Assembly (NCBI GenBank): GCA_937873135.1
Contig: CALMVQ010000028.1
Location: 1-56,475, forward strand
Direction of reading: 5' to 3'
DNA length: 56,475 bases
DNA from: an uncultured Scytonema sp.
GTDB lineage: Bacteria > Cyanobacteriota > Cyanobacteriia > Cyanobacteriales > Nostocaceae
Part shown: in pieces, positions 46,991 to 56,179 of the stretch
How the letters are laid out: each line of letters starts with the position of its first letter
Position numbering within the stretch: the stretch's first letter is position 1
The notes under the pieces: model-generated
Seen by the model: only the letters and a program-made list of their open reading frames with translations
Database searches by the model: none
What the model was told of the DNA's origin: nothing
Program-made: the position numbers and the translations under genes

Positions 46991-47624
46991 TTGGGCTTTT
47001 TGAGCCAAATTTTTAATTATAGCCACAGTGCGTCTTTATACTCAAATTTATCATTTTCTAGTACTCCGAATTACATAGATGCACTCCGCAACAAGGTCAA
47101 TGCCTTTCTTTGTAAAAATGGGCTAAAAGTATATTTCCGTGTTTCTCTTGTAGAGAAAGTGCTGCTGTGTCCCTACTTCAAATTTGTTGAAGAACAGGTT
47201 GCTATACCTTGGCAAAGAGTCTGTGCCGCTGCTGCTAAGCATGAGCAAGGTTCAGAAGCCTTAACTCTAGTTGCACAAATGTTGCCTATGGCTTCTGAGA
47301 TTAGTTCAACAGTTTACTGTCAACTTTTACAATTATTTCCTGACCATAGACAATTGGTTTTTTCCTCCCCTGCTCCCCCTGCTTCCCCTGCTTATCCGAA
47401 CCGTATTGGGAGTGGAATGGAGAATGATAGATCAATGGAAACGACTATTAGCGGATGAAATAGAAAGCCGTGTATCACCAGAACACAAGCCCCTGTTGTT
47501 GAATTACACTCGCAGCATGGAGGAAGAATTCTTTGCAGCACGTAAGAGCTTAGGTAACCTTGGAGACACAATTGAAATGCCCAAAAGTAAAAACCCACTA
47601 AACACAGTGTCGAGTGCATTTTGA
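46991..47624 (+). pseudogene. Frame-broken gene of unknown family
   Basis: Frame 1 (46991-47458) reads plausible protein: YIDALRNKVNAFLCKNGLKVYFRVSLVEKVLLCPYFKFVEEQVAIPWQRVCAAAAKHEQGSEALTLVAQMLPMASEISSTVYCQLLQLFPDHRQ. Then comes a C-rich repeat (TTTTTTCCTCCCCTGCTCCCCCTGC..., about 47356-47412). After it the protein-like character switches to the +1 frame: MIDQWKRLLADEIESRVSPEHKPLLLNYTRSMEEEFFAARKSLG, ending at 47624. A related repeat ends cas10d. I infer insertion of the repeat with loss of frame. The family is not recognised and the start codon (TTG) is uncertain. Confidence 0.5.
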
Positions 47625-47777
47625 CAAGTGTGGAGCGGTATAGCAGCGTATGTCTTGGAAAGCTCACTAGGTTCAAGTAAGACTCTCAACCGGACGAGTC
47701 GCGGCAATACGCCCATACAGCAAAATGTCACCAGTCATCGGCATCAAACGACATGTAACTGGTGACTAATGATCAGC

Positions 47778-48794
47778 TTAACGAAACATACTGCTAACTG
47801 AGCTATCTTCGTGAATACGCCAGATGGTTTCTCCTAGCAAATTAGCCACTGAAAGCGTGACGAGTTGTGGAAAGCGATCGCTCTCTGAAATCGGGATTGT
47901 GTTTGTGACAATGACTTCCTCAAATAAACCACTTGATAAGCGTTCAACTGCGGGTGGGGATAATACGGCATGAGTTGCACAGGCATAAACCTGACGAGCG
48001 CCTTCCTCACGTAGTAACTTTGCTCCTGCTGTAATAGTACCAGCAGTATCGATCATGTCATCTACCAGTACTGCTGTTTTACCTTTTACATCACCGATGA
48101 CATTTAACACTTCAGCAACATTATGAGCCTGACGACGTTTATCGATAATTGCCAGTGGGGCATCATCTAACTTTTTTGCAAATGCCCTCGCTCGTGCTAC
48201 ACCGCCGACATCCGGGGAAACTACCACAATATCTGGCAACTGTTTACTTGCCAAATAATTTAGTAACACTGGCGAACCGTAAATATGATCAAGGGGGAGA
48301 TCGAAATAGCCTTGAATTTGAGACGAGTGTAAATCCATAGCGAGAACCCGGTTAGCACCTGCTTCGGTGAGTAGGTTAGCAACGAGCTTAGCAGTGATTG
48401 ACTCTCGTCCTGCTGTTTTGCGATCAGCACGGGCATACCCATAGTAGGGAATGACGGCAGTTACCTGACGTGCTGAGGCGCGACGACAGGCGTCGATCAT
48501 AATCAGCAACTCCATGAAATTGTCGTTTACAGGACGACAAGAGGGCTGGATTAAATAAACATCACAGCCCCGGATCGATTCTTGTATTTGAACGTAAAGT
48601 TCGCCATCCGCAAATCTTTTGCGGATCATTGGTCCCAAATCCATGCCCAGGTAACGAGCGACTTCTTGAGACAGTGGTACATTAGCGGAGCCAGAGAACA
48701 ACCGCAAGCGGCTTTGTTCTATCAGTCCTGTTGCCGCTGGCTGTGCTGTTAATGGTGCAGAACTAAGCACTGCAGATCCTCGACGTGCATTCAT
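47778..48794 (-). CDS. prs: Ribose-phosphate pyrophosphokinase
   Basis: 338 residues. It makes PRPP from ribose-5-phosphate and ATP for nucleotide, histidine and tryptophan synthesis. Motifs: LRLFSGSANVPLSQEVARYLG, IPYYGYARADRK (ATP-binding flexible loop), SPDVGGVARARAFAKKL, KRRQ, and the PRPP loop VLVDDMIDTAGTI. The N-terminal ~28 residues are a variable extension. Class I PRPP synthase, full length. It is monocistronic, facing the broken gene. Confidence 0.97.
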   Translation of the reverse strand: MNARRGSAVLSSAPLTAQPAATGLIEQSRLRLFSGSANVPLSQEVARYLGMDLGPMIRKRFADGELYVQIQESIRGCDVYLIQPSCRPVNDNFMELLIMIDACRRASARQVTAVIPYYGYARADRKTAGRESITAKLVANLLTEAGANRVLAMDLHSSQIQGYFDLPLDHIYGSPVLLNYLASKQLPDIVVVSPDVGGVARARAFAKKLDDAPLAIIDKRRQAHNVAEVLNVIGDVKGKTAVLVDDMIDTAGTITAGAKLLREEGARQVYACATHAVLSPPAVERLSSGLFEEVIVTNTIPISESDRFPQLVTLSVANLLGETIWRIHEDSSVSSMFR

Positions 48795-49427
48795 GACAAT
48801 CTTATCACCAAAGGTTTAGTAAATTTAACTGAAATAGGCTGATAAATTGTAGGCTTTGCAGGAATTTTCATCAGAACTTAAACCTTTCTTCATTAACTCT
48901 GCAGTCCTTTTGACAAACAAACTACTGACAGCTTAACTGAACATTATGATTATTAACTAGACCCATAGTTTAGATCTTTTATCTGTTTTTTAGCTTGAAA
49001 TTAAAAAATTTAACTTTCTTAAGTGTTAGTTTGGTTTGTGGCTTCCCTTTAATTAACTTGTACATAAGTGGAAAGTCTTTAGCGCAAAGCTCACCGGGGG
49101 AAGCTTCCCCCGGCAGACTTCACATTTTGAGGGGGTTGATCTGTTCAGTTGTTGCGAATGTCGTCAATAACCCCCTCAAAATGCTCCAAGATCGTCGTTT
49201 TTAGTAGCGATTTTGTATAAGGTTGTCCGTTTTTGTCCGGGTTCATCCCAACCCACTCTACGCTTTGTTATTTGATAAATCAAAAATCGAATACTATCGC
49301 TATATTAAGATGCAGCATAATTTAACTTAGTTCCTGATTACGTATTGACAAAAACTCCCTTTCAGCAGTATCTGTCACTAGGAAACTATCTTCCGTCGTT
49401 CCTGCTATTACACTCAATCAATCCACA
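48795..49427. other. Intergenic region with structured repeats
   Basis: No gene supported. It contains a perfect 20-base palindrome at 49094-49113 (CCGGGGGAAGCTTCCCCCGG) and the structured element at 49123-49254. Open frames across it are interrupted and repeat-made. The prs promoter and the kinase promoter must lie at its ends. Confidence 0.5.
49123..49254 (-). repeat. Structured repeat element, copy A
   Basis: It has stem arms CATTTTGAGGGGGTT (49123-49137) and AACCCCCTCAAAATG (49169-49183) around a 31-base loop, then GTTGTCCGTTTTTGTCC (about 49222-49238) and CCCAACCC. It is an inverted copy of 56248-56380, with a compensatory change in the stem. Confidence 0.85.
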
Positions 49428-51206
49428 ATGCAACCACCGATTACAGTTGGCACTGTCCTACAAAACCGTTACCGGATAATTCAAACCCTTGGTCAGGGAG
49501 GATTTGGTAGAACCTTTCTGGCAGAAGATCAGAGGCGCTTTAACGAACTTTGTGCAATTAAAGAATTAATTCCCACGACAATGGAGGCTTTCGCTTGGGA
49601 GAAGGCAAAGGAACTTTTCCAACGAGAAGCGGCAAGCTTGTATCAAATAGAACACCCACAAGTCCCCAAATTCCGCGAAAGATTTGAACAAGACCAGCGG
49701 TTGTTTTTAGTACAGGATTATGTAGCAGGAAAAACGTATCGCACGTTGCTAGATGAACGCAAAGAACGTGGCGCTGTATTTACAGAAGCAGAAGTCATGC
49801 ATTTACTACGTTCTTTGTTACCAGTCTTAGAGTATATTCACAGACTGGGAATTATTCACCGGGATATCTCACCGGAAAATATTATTTTGCGAGACGGTGA
49901 TTCAAAGCCAGTATTAATTGACTTTGGGGTGGTGAAAGAATTAGCCACTCGATTGCAATCGCCAGATAATGCAACGCCAGCAACCTATGTGGGAAAATTA
50001 GGTTACTCTCCCAGCGAGCAATTACAAACAGGTCAAGCTTACCCCAGTAGTGACTTGTATGCACTTGCAGTCACAGCAATAGTTTTGTTAACTGGCAAAA
50101 AACCTACTGAACTATTTGATGACTCCCAACTTACTTGGAATTGGCAACGTTGGGCAACGGTCAGTCCGCGATTTGCCGCTGTGTTGAATCGCATGTTGAA
50201 TTATAGACCAAGAGATCGCTATCAAAGTACTACAGAAGTAGCACAAGCACTGCAAACCCTAGAGCAAGCTACTGTCCCACCAAATTCTCATTTATCCAAC
50301 GCGGAAACTGTTGCCGTTGGTCGTCGTCCCGAACCGATATCTAGAGCGCCCTACAGACCAGATCCAAGGATTTCACAACCATCCTCTAACTCTTTTTTAG
50401 ATAATCCTTTAGCAATCGGGGCAATTGGTAGTGCTGTTGTTATCTTAGCGGGGTTAGCTTCTTGGACAATAGTTGGCTCTATACGTAAGTCACCGAAAGA
50501 ATCATCAGCAACACCACAAACTTTTCCTTCTCCAGTCATAGCTGGTAGTGCTACAGCTACACCTACACCCACACGTACATCCACAGCGACGCGAACACCC
50601 ACTCCTAAACCGACTCAGATCAATAACCAACCTGTTGTGTTTAGACAACGTCTCAATTTTGGCGCATCCCATGCAACTAACCTTGAGCGAGATCTTAAAG
50701 AAAATCAGACGATATACTATATCTTTAATGCTGATAAAGGTCAAAAGTTAACTGCGTTGTTTGTCCAAGAAAGTGGTGTTTTATTAACTGTCTTAGGACC
50801 AAATCGTAAACCTATTGATAATACTGCTAAGGACGTAAAATTCTATCAAGGGAGTTTGCCTTCGGCGGGTCTTTACACCATCCAAGTCACACCGATTGCA
50901 GGATTTTCCCGAACAAACTATAACCTTAATGTTGGACTAGAAAATCAAGAGACTCCAACTCCCACACCTACACCTACACTTACACCTACTCCTACACCTA
51001 CACCTACTCCTACACAACCCTTCCCCACACCTACACCTACTCCTACACAACCCTTTCCCACACCTACACCTACTCCTACACAAACCTTCCCCACACCTAC
51101 ACCTACTCCTACACAAACTCAGTCTAAATCTCCCAAAAAGCATAAAAGTCACCCGATTGCTACTAAAACTCCAAAATCAGCTTCCAGAGAAAGCAATCAG
51201 CTGTGA
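49428..51206 (+). CDS. Transmembrane serine/threonine kinase with PPC-like domain and Thr-Pro tail
   Basis: 592 residues. Kinase domain about 12-280: GQGGFG (22-27), Lys45 in CAIKEL, HRDISPEN (144-151) and DFG (165-167); the catalytic loop has Ser where Lys is usual (HRDISPEN versus HRDIKPEN). One membrane helix (about 327-349) is followed by a Thr/Pro linker. A beta-rich domain (405-502: FRQRLNFGASHATNLERDLKENQTIYYIFNADKGQKLTALF) resembles bacterial pre-peptidase C-terminal domains, then (Thr-Pro)n repeats at 509-564 and a basic tail. The C-terminal half should lie outside the cytoplasm. Full length and independent of bioD, which follows 57 bases later. Confidence 0.9.
   Translation: MQPPITVGTVLQNRYRIIQTLGQGGFGRTFLAEDQRRFNELCAIKELIPTTMEAFAWEKAKELFQREAASLYQIEHPQVPKFRERFEQDQRLFLVQDYVAGKTYRTLLDERKERGAVFTEAEVMHLLRSLLPVLEYIHRLGIIHRDISPENIILRDGDSKPVLIDFGVVKELATRLQSPDNATPATYVGKLGYSPSEQLQTGQAYPSSDLYALAVTAIVLLTGKKPTELFDDSQLTWNWQRWATVSPRFAAVLNRMLNYRPRDRYQSTTEVAQALQTLEQATVPPNSHLSNAETVAVGRRPEPISRAPYRPDPRISQPSSNSFLDNPLAIGAIGSAVVILAGLASWTIVGSIRKSPKESSATPQTFPSPVIAGSATATPTPTRTSTATRTPTPKPTQINNQPVVFRQRLNFGASHATNLERDLKENQTIYYIFNADKGQKLTALFVQESGVLLTVLGPNRKPIDNTAKDVKFYQGSLPSAGLYTIQVTPIAGFSRTNYNLNVGLENQETPTPTPTPTLTPTPTPTPTPTQPFPTPTPTPTQPFPTPTPTPTQTFPTPTPTPTQTQSKSPKKHKSHPIATKTPKSASRESNQL
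50949..51119 (+). repeat. Tandem CCTACACCTACTC repeat encoding Thr-Pro
   Basis: CACACCTACACCTACTCCTACACAA units, some 27 bases long (…ACACAACCCTTTCCC…), are repeated within the kinase gene. They encode (TP)n broken by Q-P/T-F-P. Copy number is likely variable between strains. Confidence 0.9.
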
Positions 51207-51262
51207 ACTTTGCCTCTCGACTTTTGTATTGGAGCTAAAAGCTGATAGTTTATAGTGGGATT

Positions 51263-52000
51263 ATGGGAACCGCATCCCCAAATTTGGTGTGGTACGAGGT
51301 TAGGTGTAGGATATTGAACGTACTACTGATTACTGGAACTGATACGGAGTCTGGCAAAACTGTTTTGACGACAGCTTTGGCAGCTTATTGCCAAAAATAT
51401 TGCCATTCCCGCAGCTTGGGAATTATGAAACCGATACAATCGGCAGAAGGCGATCGCGAGTGGTATCAAAAGCTATTTTCTTTGGATCAATCTCCCGAAG
51501 AAATTACACCTTTGTACTTTCAAGCACCTCTAGCACCTCCCTTAGCAGCAGCAAGAGAAAATCGGACAGTAGATTTAGCCGTTGTCTGGCAAGCTTTGAC
51601 AGCCTTAAGAAACCGAAGAGATTTTCTCTTGGTGGAAACCTTAGGAGGGTTAGGTTCACCTGTGACAGAGGAACTCACAGTAGCAGATTTAGCAGGAACA
51701 TGGTGTTTACCTACAGTCTTGGTCGTGCCAGTCAAATTGGGTGCGATATCTCAAGCGGTGGCAAATGTAGCATTAGCCAGACAAACGCAAGTGACACTTT
51801 TAGGAATTATTCTCAACTGTGTTCAACCGAGAACAGATGCAGAAATTGCCGACTGGACACCAGTTGATTTAATTCAATCACTCACCAATATCCCTGTATT
51901 GGGGTGCTTACCATATCTAGACAATTTAGCAGATTTGGACAAACTAGCCAAAGTAGCGTCAGATTTAGATTTAGAACGCTTGGGAATTGGGACTAATTGA
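51263..52000 (+). CDS. bioD: Dethiobiotin synthase
   Basis: Catalyses ATP-dependent closure of the ureido ring of 7,8-diaminononanoate, the penultimate step to biotin. Seen: P-loop [29 protein letters not shown] (with Glu for substrate) and [17 protein letters not shown]. Up to 245 residues from ATG at 51263. Family members usually begin just before [11 protein letters not shown], which fits a TTG at 51314 and a 228-residue product, so the true start is uncertain. No other bio genes are in the window. Confidence 0.9.
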   Translation: MGTASPNLVWYEVRCRILNVLLITGTDTESGKTVLTTALAAYCQKYCHSRSLGIMKPIQSAEGDREWYQKLFSLDQSPEEITPLYFQAPLAPPLAAARENRTVDLAVVWQALTALRNRRDFLLVETLGGLGSPVTEELTVADLAGTWCLPTVLVVPVKLGAISQAVANVALARQTQVTLLGIILNCVQPRTDAEIADWTPVDLIQSLTNIPVLGCLPYLDNLADLDKLAKVASDLDLERLGIGTN

Positions 52001-52103
52001 TCAAGTATATCGTGCCCTTTTTGTCGAAGTTATACCACGTAAGGAATTTAAGTAGTGGGCAAACAAACACCCAATCGAGCATAAAACAACGAAGGAGAAA
52101 ACC

Positions 52104-52175
52104 ATGAAAGTGCTGATGGTGGGGACAACCGGTCAATACGCCAACCACGTCGTGCCCCTATCATTTACCTGTTAA
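52104..52175 (+). pseudogene. 5' fragment of an NmrA-like NAD(P)-binding protein gene
   Basis: An AAGGAG ribosome site at 52091-52096 is followed by ATG and MKVLMVGTTGQYANHVVP, a clear Rossmann start of NmrA-type NAD(P)-binding proteins (GxxGxxA-like). It then runs into LSFTC and stops at TAA after 23 codons, eight bases before the end of the convergent glycosyltransferase gene. The rest of the gene is missing, so it is a truncated remnant. A deletion joined to the glycosyltransferase end is likely. Confidence 0.7.
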
Positions 52176-52183
52176 CACCATCT

Positions 52184-53350
52184 TCACAACCAGCTCTCGA
52201 TTAAGTCGCACGCTGTGATTAAACCCTGTTCAGCTTTGATTTTTTCACCGACTTCAACAGTCCGTCTTTTAAAATCAGGTGTCAATATTTTCTTGTGTAA
52301 AACATTAGCTATTCCATCTGCTGTAAGCTTCTGTGAGTCTATAGCAGATCCCACCCCTAATCTCAACACCTGTAGCGCATTAAAAAATTGATCGTCGGCT
52401 AAGGGTTCCACCAGCATTGGACAGCCATTACGCAATGATCGCGCGATTGTCCCGACTCCGCCATGAGTAATCAGGGCACCTGCACGCGAAAACAACCAAT
52501 CGTGTGATATCAAACCATCTATAAACATGACGTTATCCATCTCAATGTCTGATGGTAAATAGCTGTCATGGAAGTCTGCCCAGGCTTTGTGAATCAGAAT
52601 TCGGCGATCCAATTTAGCCGCAGCGCGGACGTGAGCTTCTATAAGTTCTGGAATATTTTCCACAGACACACTGCTGAATGAGAGTACTAAAGGTTTGGGT
52701 TCCTGCTCAACAAATTCCCTAAGCTCTTGACTGGGTTGCCAGCTGCTCCAATCTGGATCTTCATAAAACCAGAAACCTGTTTGATGTACTTGGGAATATT
52801 TCGGAGATAACTGACAAAAATAGGGACTAGCAGCCAATATTAAGTGGTTCAAATCTTTGGGATTTTGCAAATTATCAATAGAAGATGTTTGATGTTCTGA
52901 TTCTGGCTTAGGTAAGCAACGAAAAAACGGAGTTACACAAGAGCGAATCCAGCAAATATTATAGATATCTGCTATCGTTGCGGCGACTGTATCTTGCAAA
53001 TGACCAGAAATCAACATATCTGCATCATTACATGCCTTCATTAGACAGTCCACACTGTCCAATAAGTTATACTTGAAACCCGCAGGTGCTGATTTTTCTA
53101 TATCTAACAACTCCGCCCTCATTAAAAGCAAATGGTTCCATTTTCGTGCATAACGTCGTATTTCTTGAGGACCAATCTTTGAACGCTCAACATTAACTGT
53201 TTCCAGTCCAGCTTTTAAAATATAGGGATGTATTGCCTCATTTATTACCATACGTACTTGATGCCCTCTAGTTTTCAGGACTTTTCCAAGTGCAATAAAA
53301 GGCAAGTTGTCTCCTAATGTACCGTGACTTGTAATGACTATAGTGCTCAT
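52184..53350 (-). CDS. Glycosyltransferase family 1 (UGT-like, GT-B fold)
   Basis: 388 residues. The N-terminal domain (MSTIVITSHGTLGDNLPFIALGKVLKTRGHQVRMV) is acceptor-binding. The C-terminal domain has the UGT-type donor signature HGGVGTIARSLRNGCPMLVEPLADDQFFNALQVLRLGVG. Homologues such as macrolide and sterol glycosyltransferases move sugars from UDP- or dTDP-sugars to lipophilic acceptors. No biosynthetic cluster accompanies it, so the acceptor is unknown. The N-terminal start is clean and the gene is intact, in contrast to the remnant adjoining its 3' end. Confidence 0.88.
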   Translation of the reverse strand: MSTIVITSHGTLGDNLPFIALGKVLKTRGHQVRMVINEAIHPYILKAGLETVNVERSKIGPQEIRRYARKWNHLLLMRAELLDIEKSAPAGFKYNLLDSVDCLMKACNDADMLISGHLQDTVAATIADIYNICWIRSCVTPFFRCLPKPESEHQTSSIDNLQNPKDLNHLILAASPYFCQLSPKYSQVHQTGFWFYEDPDWSSWQPSQELREFVEQEPKPLVLSFSSVSVENIPELIEAHVRAAAKLDRRILIHKAWADFHDSYLPSDIEMDNVMFIDGLISHDWLFSRAGALITHGGVGTIARSLRNGCPMLVEPLADDQFFNALQVLRLGVGSAIDSQKLTADGIANVLHKKILTPDFKRRTVEVGEKIKAEQGLITACDLIESWL

Positions 53351-54327
53351 GTGTAAGTAGTGGTAAATGTAATAGTATCGATCCCTGTTTTTTTAGACAC
53401 GAGCGGAAACCCTAACTTCAGACATAATCATGAATTGAGATCCTGTGACATAGCGATCGCGAACAGACTACTCAACTGAATTTCTTTATTGCGGAAATCC
53501 CTAAAAACAAGGGTTCTATTATGTCCTCTTAAATACTTATAGTATCTGTGAGGCTGTTAATGGTTAATTGCGATTAACAATTAATCACCGACGCTCAAGT
53601 TAAGTGATTATCCGGGAGTGGTATTAGGGTTTATTCTCTGCTGATATCTAGTTTAGAAGGTTGATCCCAAGCGGTATTCAGACATGTCATAAGTTAGCTC
53701 TATGATGGAAATTTTGTATGAAAAAATGAGGATGAGTTTGAAAAATTAACCCACAGTTTTTACAAACTTAGAGTTAGTAGACATTTCTGGGAGTAAAGAA
53801 CAATTTGACTTAGTTGTTAGGTCAGTGCCCAGAGGACTGGCCTGATTTTTAGTGACCTTTACTTTTGTATAGAAGTTTTGGAAAAACGCGCCCTGCTCTA
53901 TTTTTACTTTAAGTATCAAGATATCATAAACCAAAAGTCAAACACCAATACCGCAATTGCTAATCTGAAGAAAAATTACGGGGAGATTCAACTCTAGACC
54001 GAAATCTTCAATAATTTCTGTAAAAATTCGCTATTTCTCACTAATTTTGGTAACCAGGTAGAAAAAATTATCCCAAAGAAGGGTAAACTAAGCACTACAC
54101 GCAGGAAGCAAAACGTGACTAATAGCAGACGAATTCAACAAAAATAAATGAGATGAAGAGCATTAGCTCAAATAACAGTCAAGTATAATGTTGATAAGAT
54201 ATAGAGTGTTCAAAGAATCGACAATCAAGTAACATATTGATTCAATCCAGAGTAAAAACAAGACTGACAAACAATGTTGTTTATGTATACGCTAAATTAA
54301 AAGAGATTGAAGTTCACAAGATTGATC

Positions 54328-54411
54328 GCTTAGTACAACGTTTCATAAATTCGTGGCGTTTTGGTTTGTAGTTGCCCGAAGCGCGCTCGAGGGCAACTAC
54401 GAACGATGACA
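54328..54411. repeat. Palindromic dispersed repeat, copy 2
   Basis: It matches 3638-3720: GCTTAGTACAA..TTTCATAAATTCGT.GCGTTTTGGTT, then GTTTGTAGTTGCCC and GGGCAACTACGAAC as stem arms (54364-54404) with a GAAGCGCGCTCGA loop. In copy 1 the whole arm pair is a perfect palindrome. Confidence 0.85.
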
Positions 54412-54449
54412 TTATTTTCCTGAGCGTCACGAACTTGTGCAATCCTGTA

Positions 54450-54790
54450 CTTAGCATCTTTTAATAGTCACCAACGTGGATGGGCACTTGCTACACAGCT
54501 GCACTCGCTGCTGCGCTTGCTTACCGATTGAGCATGGCAGAGTACGCACAGATGCGTACCTTGGATGTGTGGTACGCGCGGTTCGATGCCCAAACGTTCT
54601 TTTCTTCTCAGTAGCGGAGACGCTGACGCGTTCGTCGTCAGCCAAGGCGTCTTGGTGAACCAGCGCGCATGAGGCGTTTTCCCGCCTTAGGCGACTGGTA
54701 AACCCGATCTTCGCAGCGTTAGCGAGTCTTCTCCCAAGGGGAGATGCAATCATGCGAACGAGCGTCAGGGCGGTTTTGTCTATCGATATT
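54450..54790. repeat. GC-rich composite dispersed repeat block
   Basis: Patches such as GAGACGCTGACGCGTTCG, CTTCTCCCAAGGGGAGATGC and GCGTTAGCGAGTC are typical dispersed motifs of Nostocales intergenic DNA. Related wording occurs at 34345-34445 and near 3048-3090 inside cas6. Confidence 0.55.
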
Positions 54791-54917
54791 CTTCTGGCGG
54801 GAAGTCCTAAGAGCAATCTACTTTTGTTAAATTTCCTTGAAATTACTACCATTTTTTCTTGATTACTGTATAGTCTAATTCCTAGAAGTCTTTGTTTTCC
54901 TGGTTAAACATTTCATT

Positions 54918-55718
54918 ATGGAGCTAGTATTAGTCAAATTGGGAGGTTCCTTAATTACTAATAAGGATAAACCTTACACTGCTCGACCAGAAATAATGGC
55001 ACAACTAGTCGAGGAAGTAAGTCTAATCAGACATGAAAATCCTAATCTGAAATTGATTATAGGCAACGGAGCAGGTTCTTTCGCTCACCAATCAGCTAAG
55101 AAATACAACACAATTGATGGCTTTTTATCTGATGAAGAAAAAATAGGTTTCTGCTTCGTCCACCAAGATGCTTTAGATTTGAATCGAATACTAGCTAAAG
55201 TTTTTTTACAAGCAAGTTTACCAGTCATAAGCTTGCCACCTCTGACTATGGTAGTTACTCACAACAAAAAACTATTTACGAGCGACTTCTGTACAATAGA
55301 AAATAGCCTACAAGCAGGTTTAATTCCTTTAGTTTTTGGTGATGTTGTTTTAGACAAAGCCATTGGTGGTACTGTCCTCTCTACAGATACTTTGCTAGCA
55401 GAGCTAGCCAAATATTTCTATCTTCAACATAAATTTCAAGTTCGACTAGTCAATGCCGGGAATTATCCTGGTGTACGCGACAAAGATGGGCAAGTACTTT
55501 CTAATATTACTCCAGCCAACTATTCTCAGATTAAAGTTGTCTTGGGCAAGAGCGAATCAGTAGATGTTACTGGCGGGATGGCTCAGAAAGTTGAAGAGTT
55601 TTTGGCTATATCTAGTTTAGGAATTGACTGCTGGATAATTGATGGGAATATCCCAGGAAATTTGGCTAAAGCAGTTTTAGGAGCGCCCACTCAAGGCACT
55701 TTAATTCGGGCAGTCTAA
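54918..55718 (+). CDS. Isopentenyl phosphate kinase-like amino acid kinase
   Basis: 266 residues in the amino acid kinase superfamily. Lys7 and Gly9-10 in VKLGGSLITNKDKPYTAR match the archaeal isopentenyl phosphate kinase (IPK) start. The segment IIGNGAGSFAHQSAKKY (47-63) carries His57 at the place of the IPK substrate-binding His. Nucleotide and substrate parts follow: PLVFGDVVLDKAIGGTVLSTDTLLAEL, and DVTGGMAQKVEEFL near the C terminus. Archaeal IPK phosphorylates isopentenyl phosphate to IPP. The cyanobacterial MEP pathway does not need it, so a salvage or different role is plausible. It has no gene neighbours. Confidence 0.8.
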   Translation: MELVLVKLGGSLITNKDKPYTARPEIMAQLVEEVSLIRHENPNLKLIIGNGAGSFAHQSAKKYNTIDGFLSDEEKIGFCFVHQDALDLNRILAKVFLQASLPVISLPPLTMVVTHNKKLFTSDFCTIENSLQAGLIPLVFGDVVLDKAIGGTVLSTDTLLAELAKYFYLQHKFQVRLVNAGNYPGVRDKDGQVLSNITPANYSQIKVVLGKSESVDVTGGMAQKVEEFLAISSLGIDCWIIDGNIPGNLAKAVLGAPTQGTLIRAV

Positions 55719-56179
55719 CGAAATTAACTCACTACTTGGAACATTATGCCCTGCTCGAAGAAAGGCGGCTATGCTGAGGGCAGAAGGTTTAAGAAAAATT
55801 TATACCCAAAAATTTAGTCCTCTGCATTGCACAAAAGGTTGCAAGCTTCCGAATTTATTAGACATCTCCAGTTGAGGACGTAGGGGCGTTGGCATGCACG
55901 GCGTTGGCACAGGGTAAGGCAGGAGCCCCCCAGAATTTATTTATGGAGTTTCCCATGACTCATAGCAGCATCGCTGATCCGCCCTCCCTTGCAAGACTGA
56001 AGCCTGGAATAACCAAATTCCTTTATACATATGATGTTCCATTTGTGAGCGTCCTTCAGTCCTAAATTTTCTTCTCATTTACATCCAATACAAAATAGAC
56101 GCGCATTTTGTGGTTTGTGTATGTGATTCAAATGAAACGTACTCTCACACCAAAAGACGACGCATGAATCGACACAAAA
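55719..56179. other. Intergenic region after the IPK-like gene
   Basis: No gene seen. GC-rich patches near 55880-55935 look like dispersed repeats. No terminator is evident by eye. Confidence 0.45.

Larger units (their letters stand above)
53351..54917. other. Long AT-rich intergenic region with repeats
   Basis: ~1.57 kb without a supported gene. The first kilobase is AT-rich. Then come the palindromic repeat copy 2 (54328-54411) and the GC-rich composite repeat block (54450-54790). Open frames at 53746-53934 (-) and 54451-54852 (-) lack protein features and the latter is built from the repeat block. Confidence 0.55.

Noticed and set aside
54479-54600. tRNA-like text: GGTTCGATGCCC with a distant TGGGCA that could pair as an acceptor stem
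   Set aside because: The pairing arms are ~110 bases apart, no anticodon or D arm fits, and the segment is part of a repeat-rich block.
54451-54852. 133-codon minus-strand open frame
   Set aside because: Its sequence is built from GC-rich dispersed repeats, with no domain and no ribosome site.
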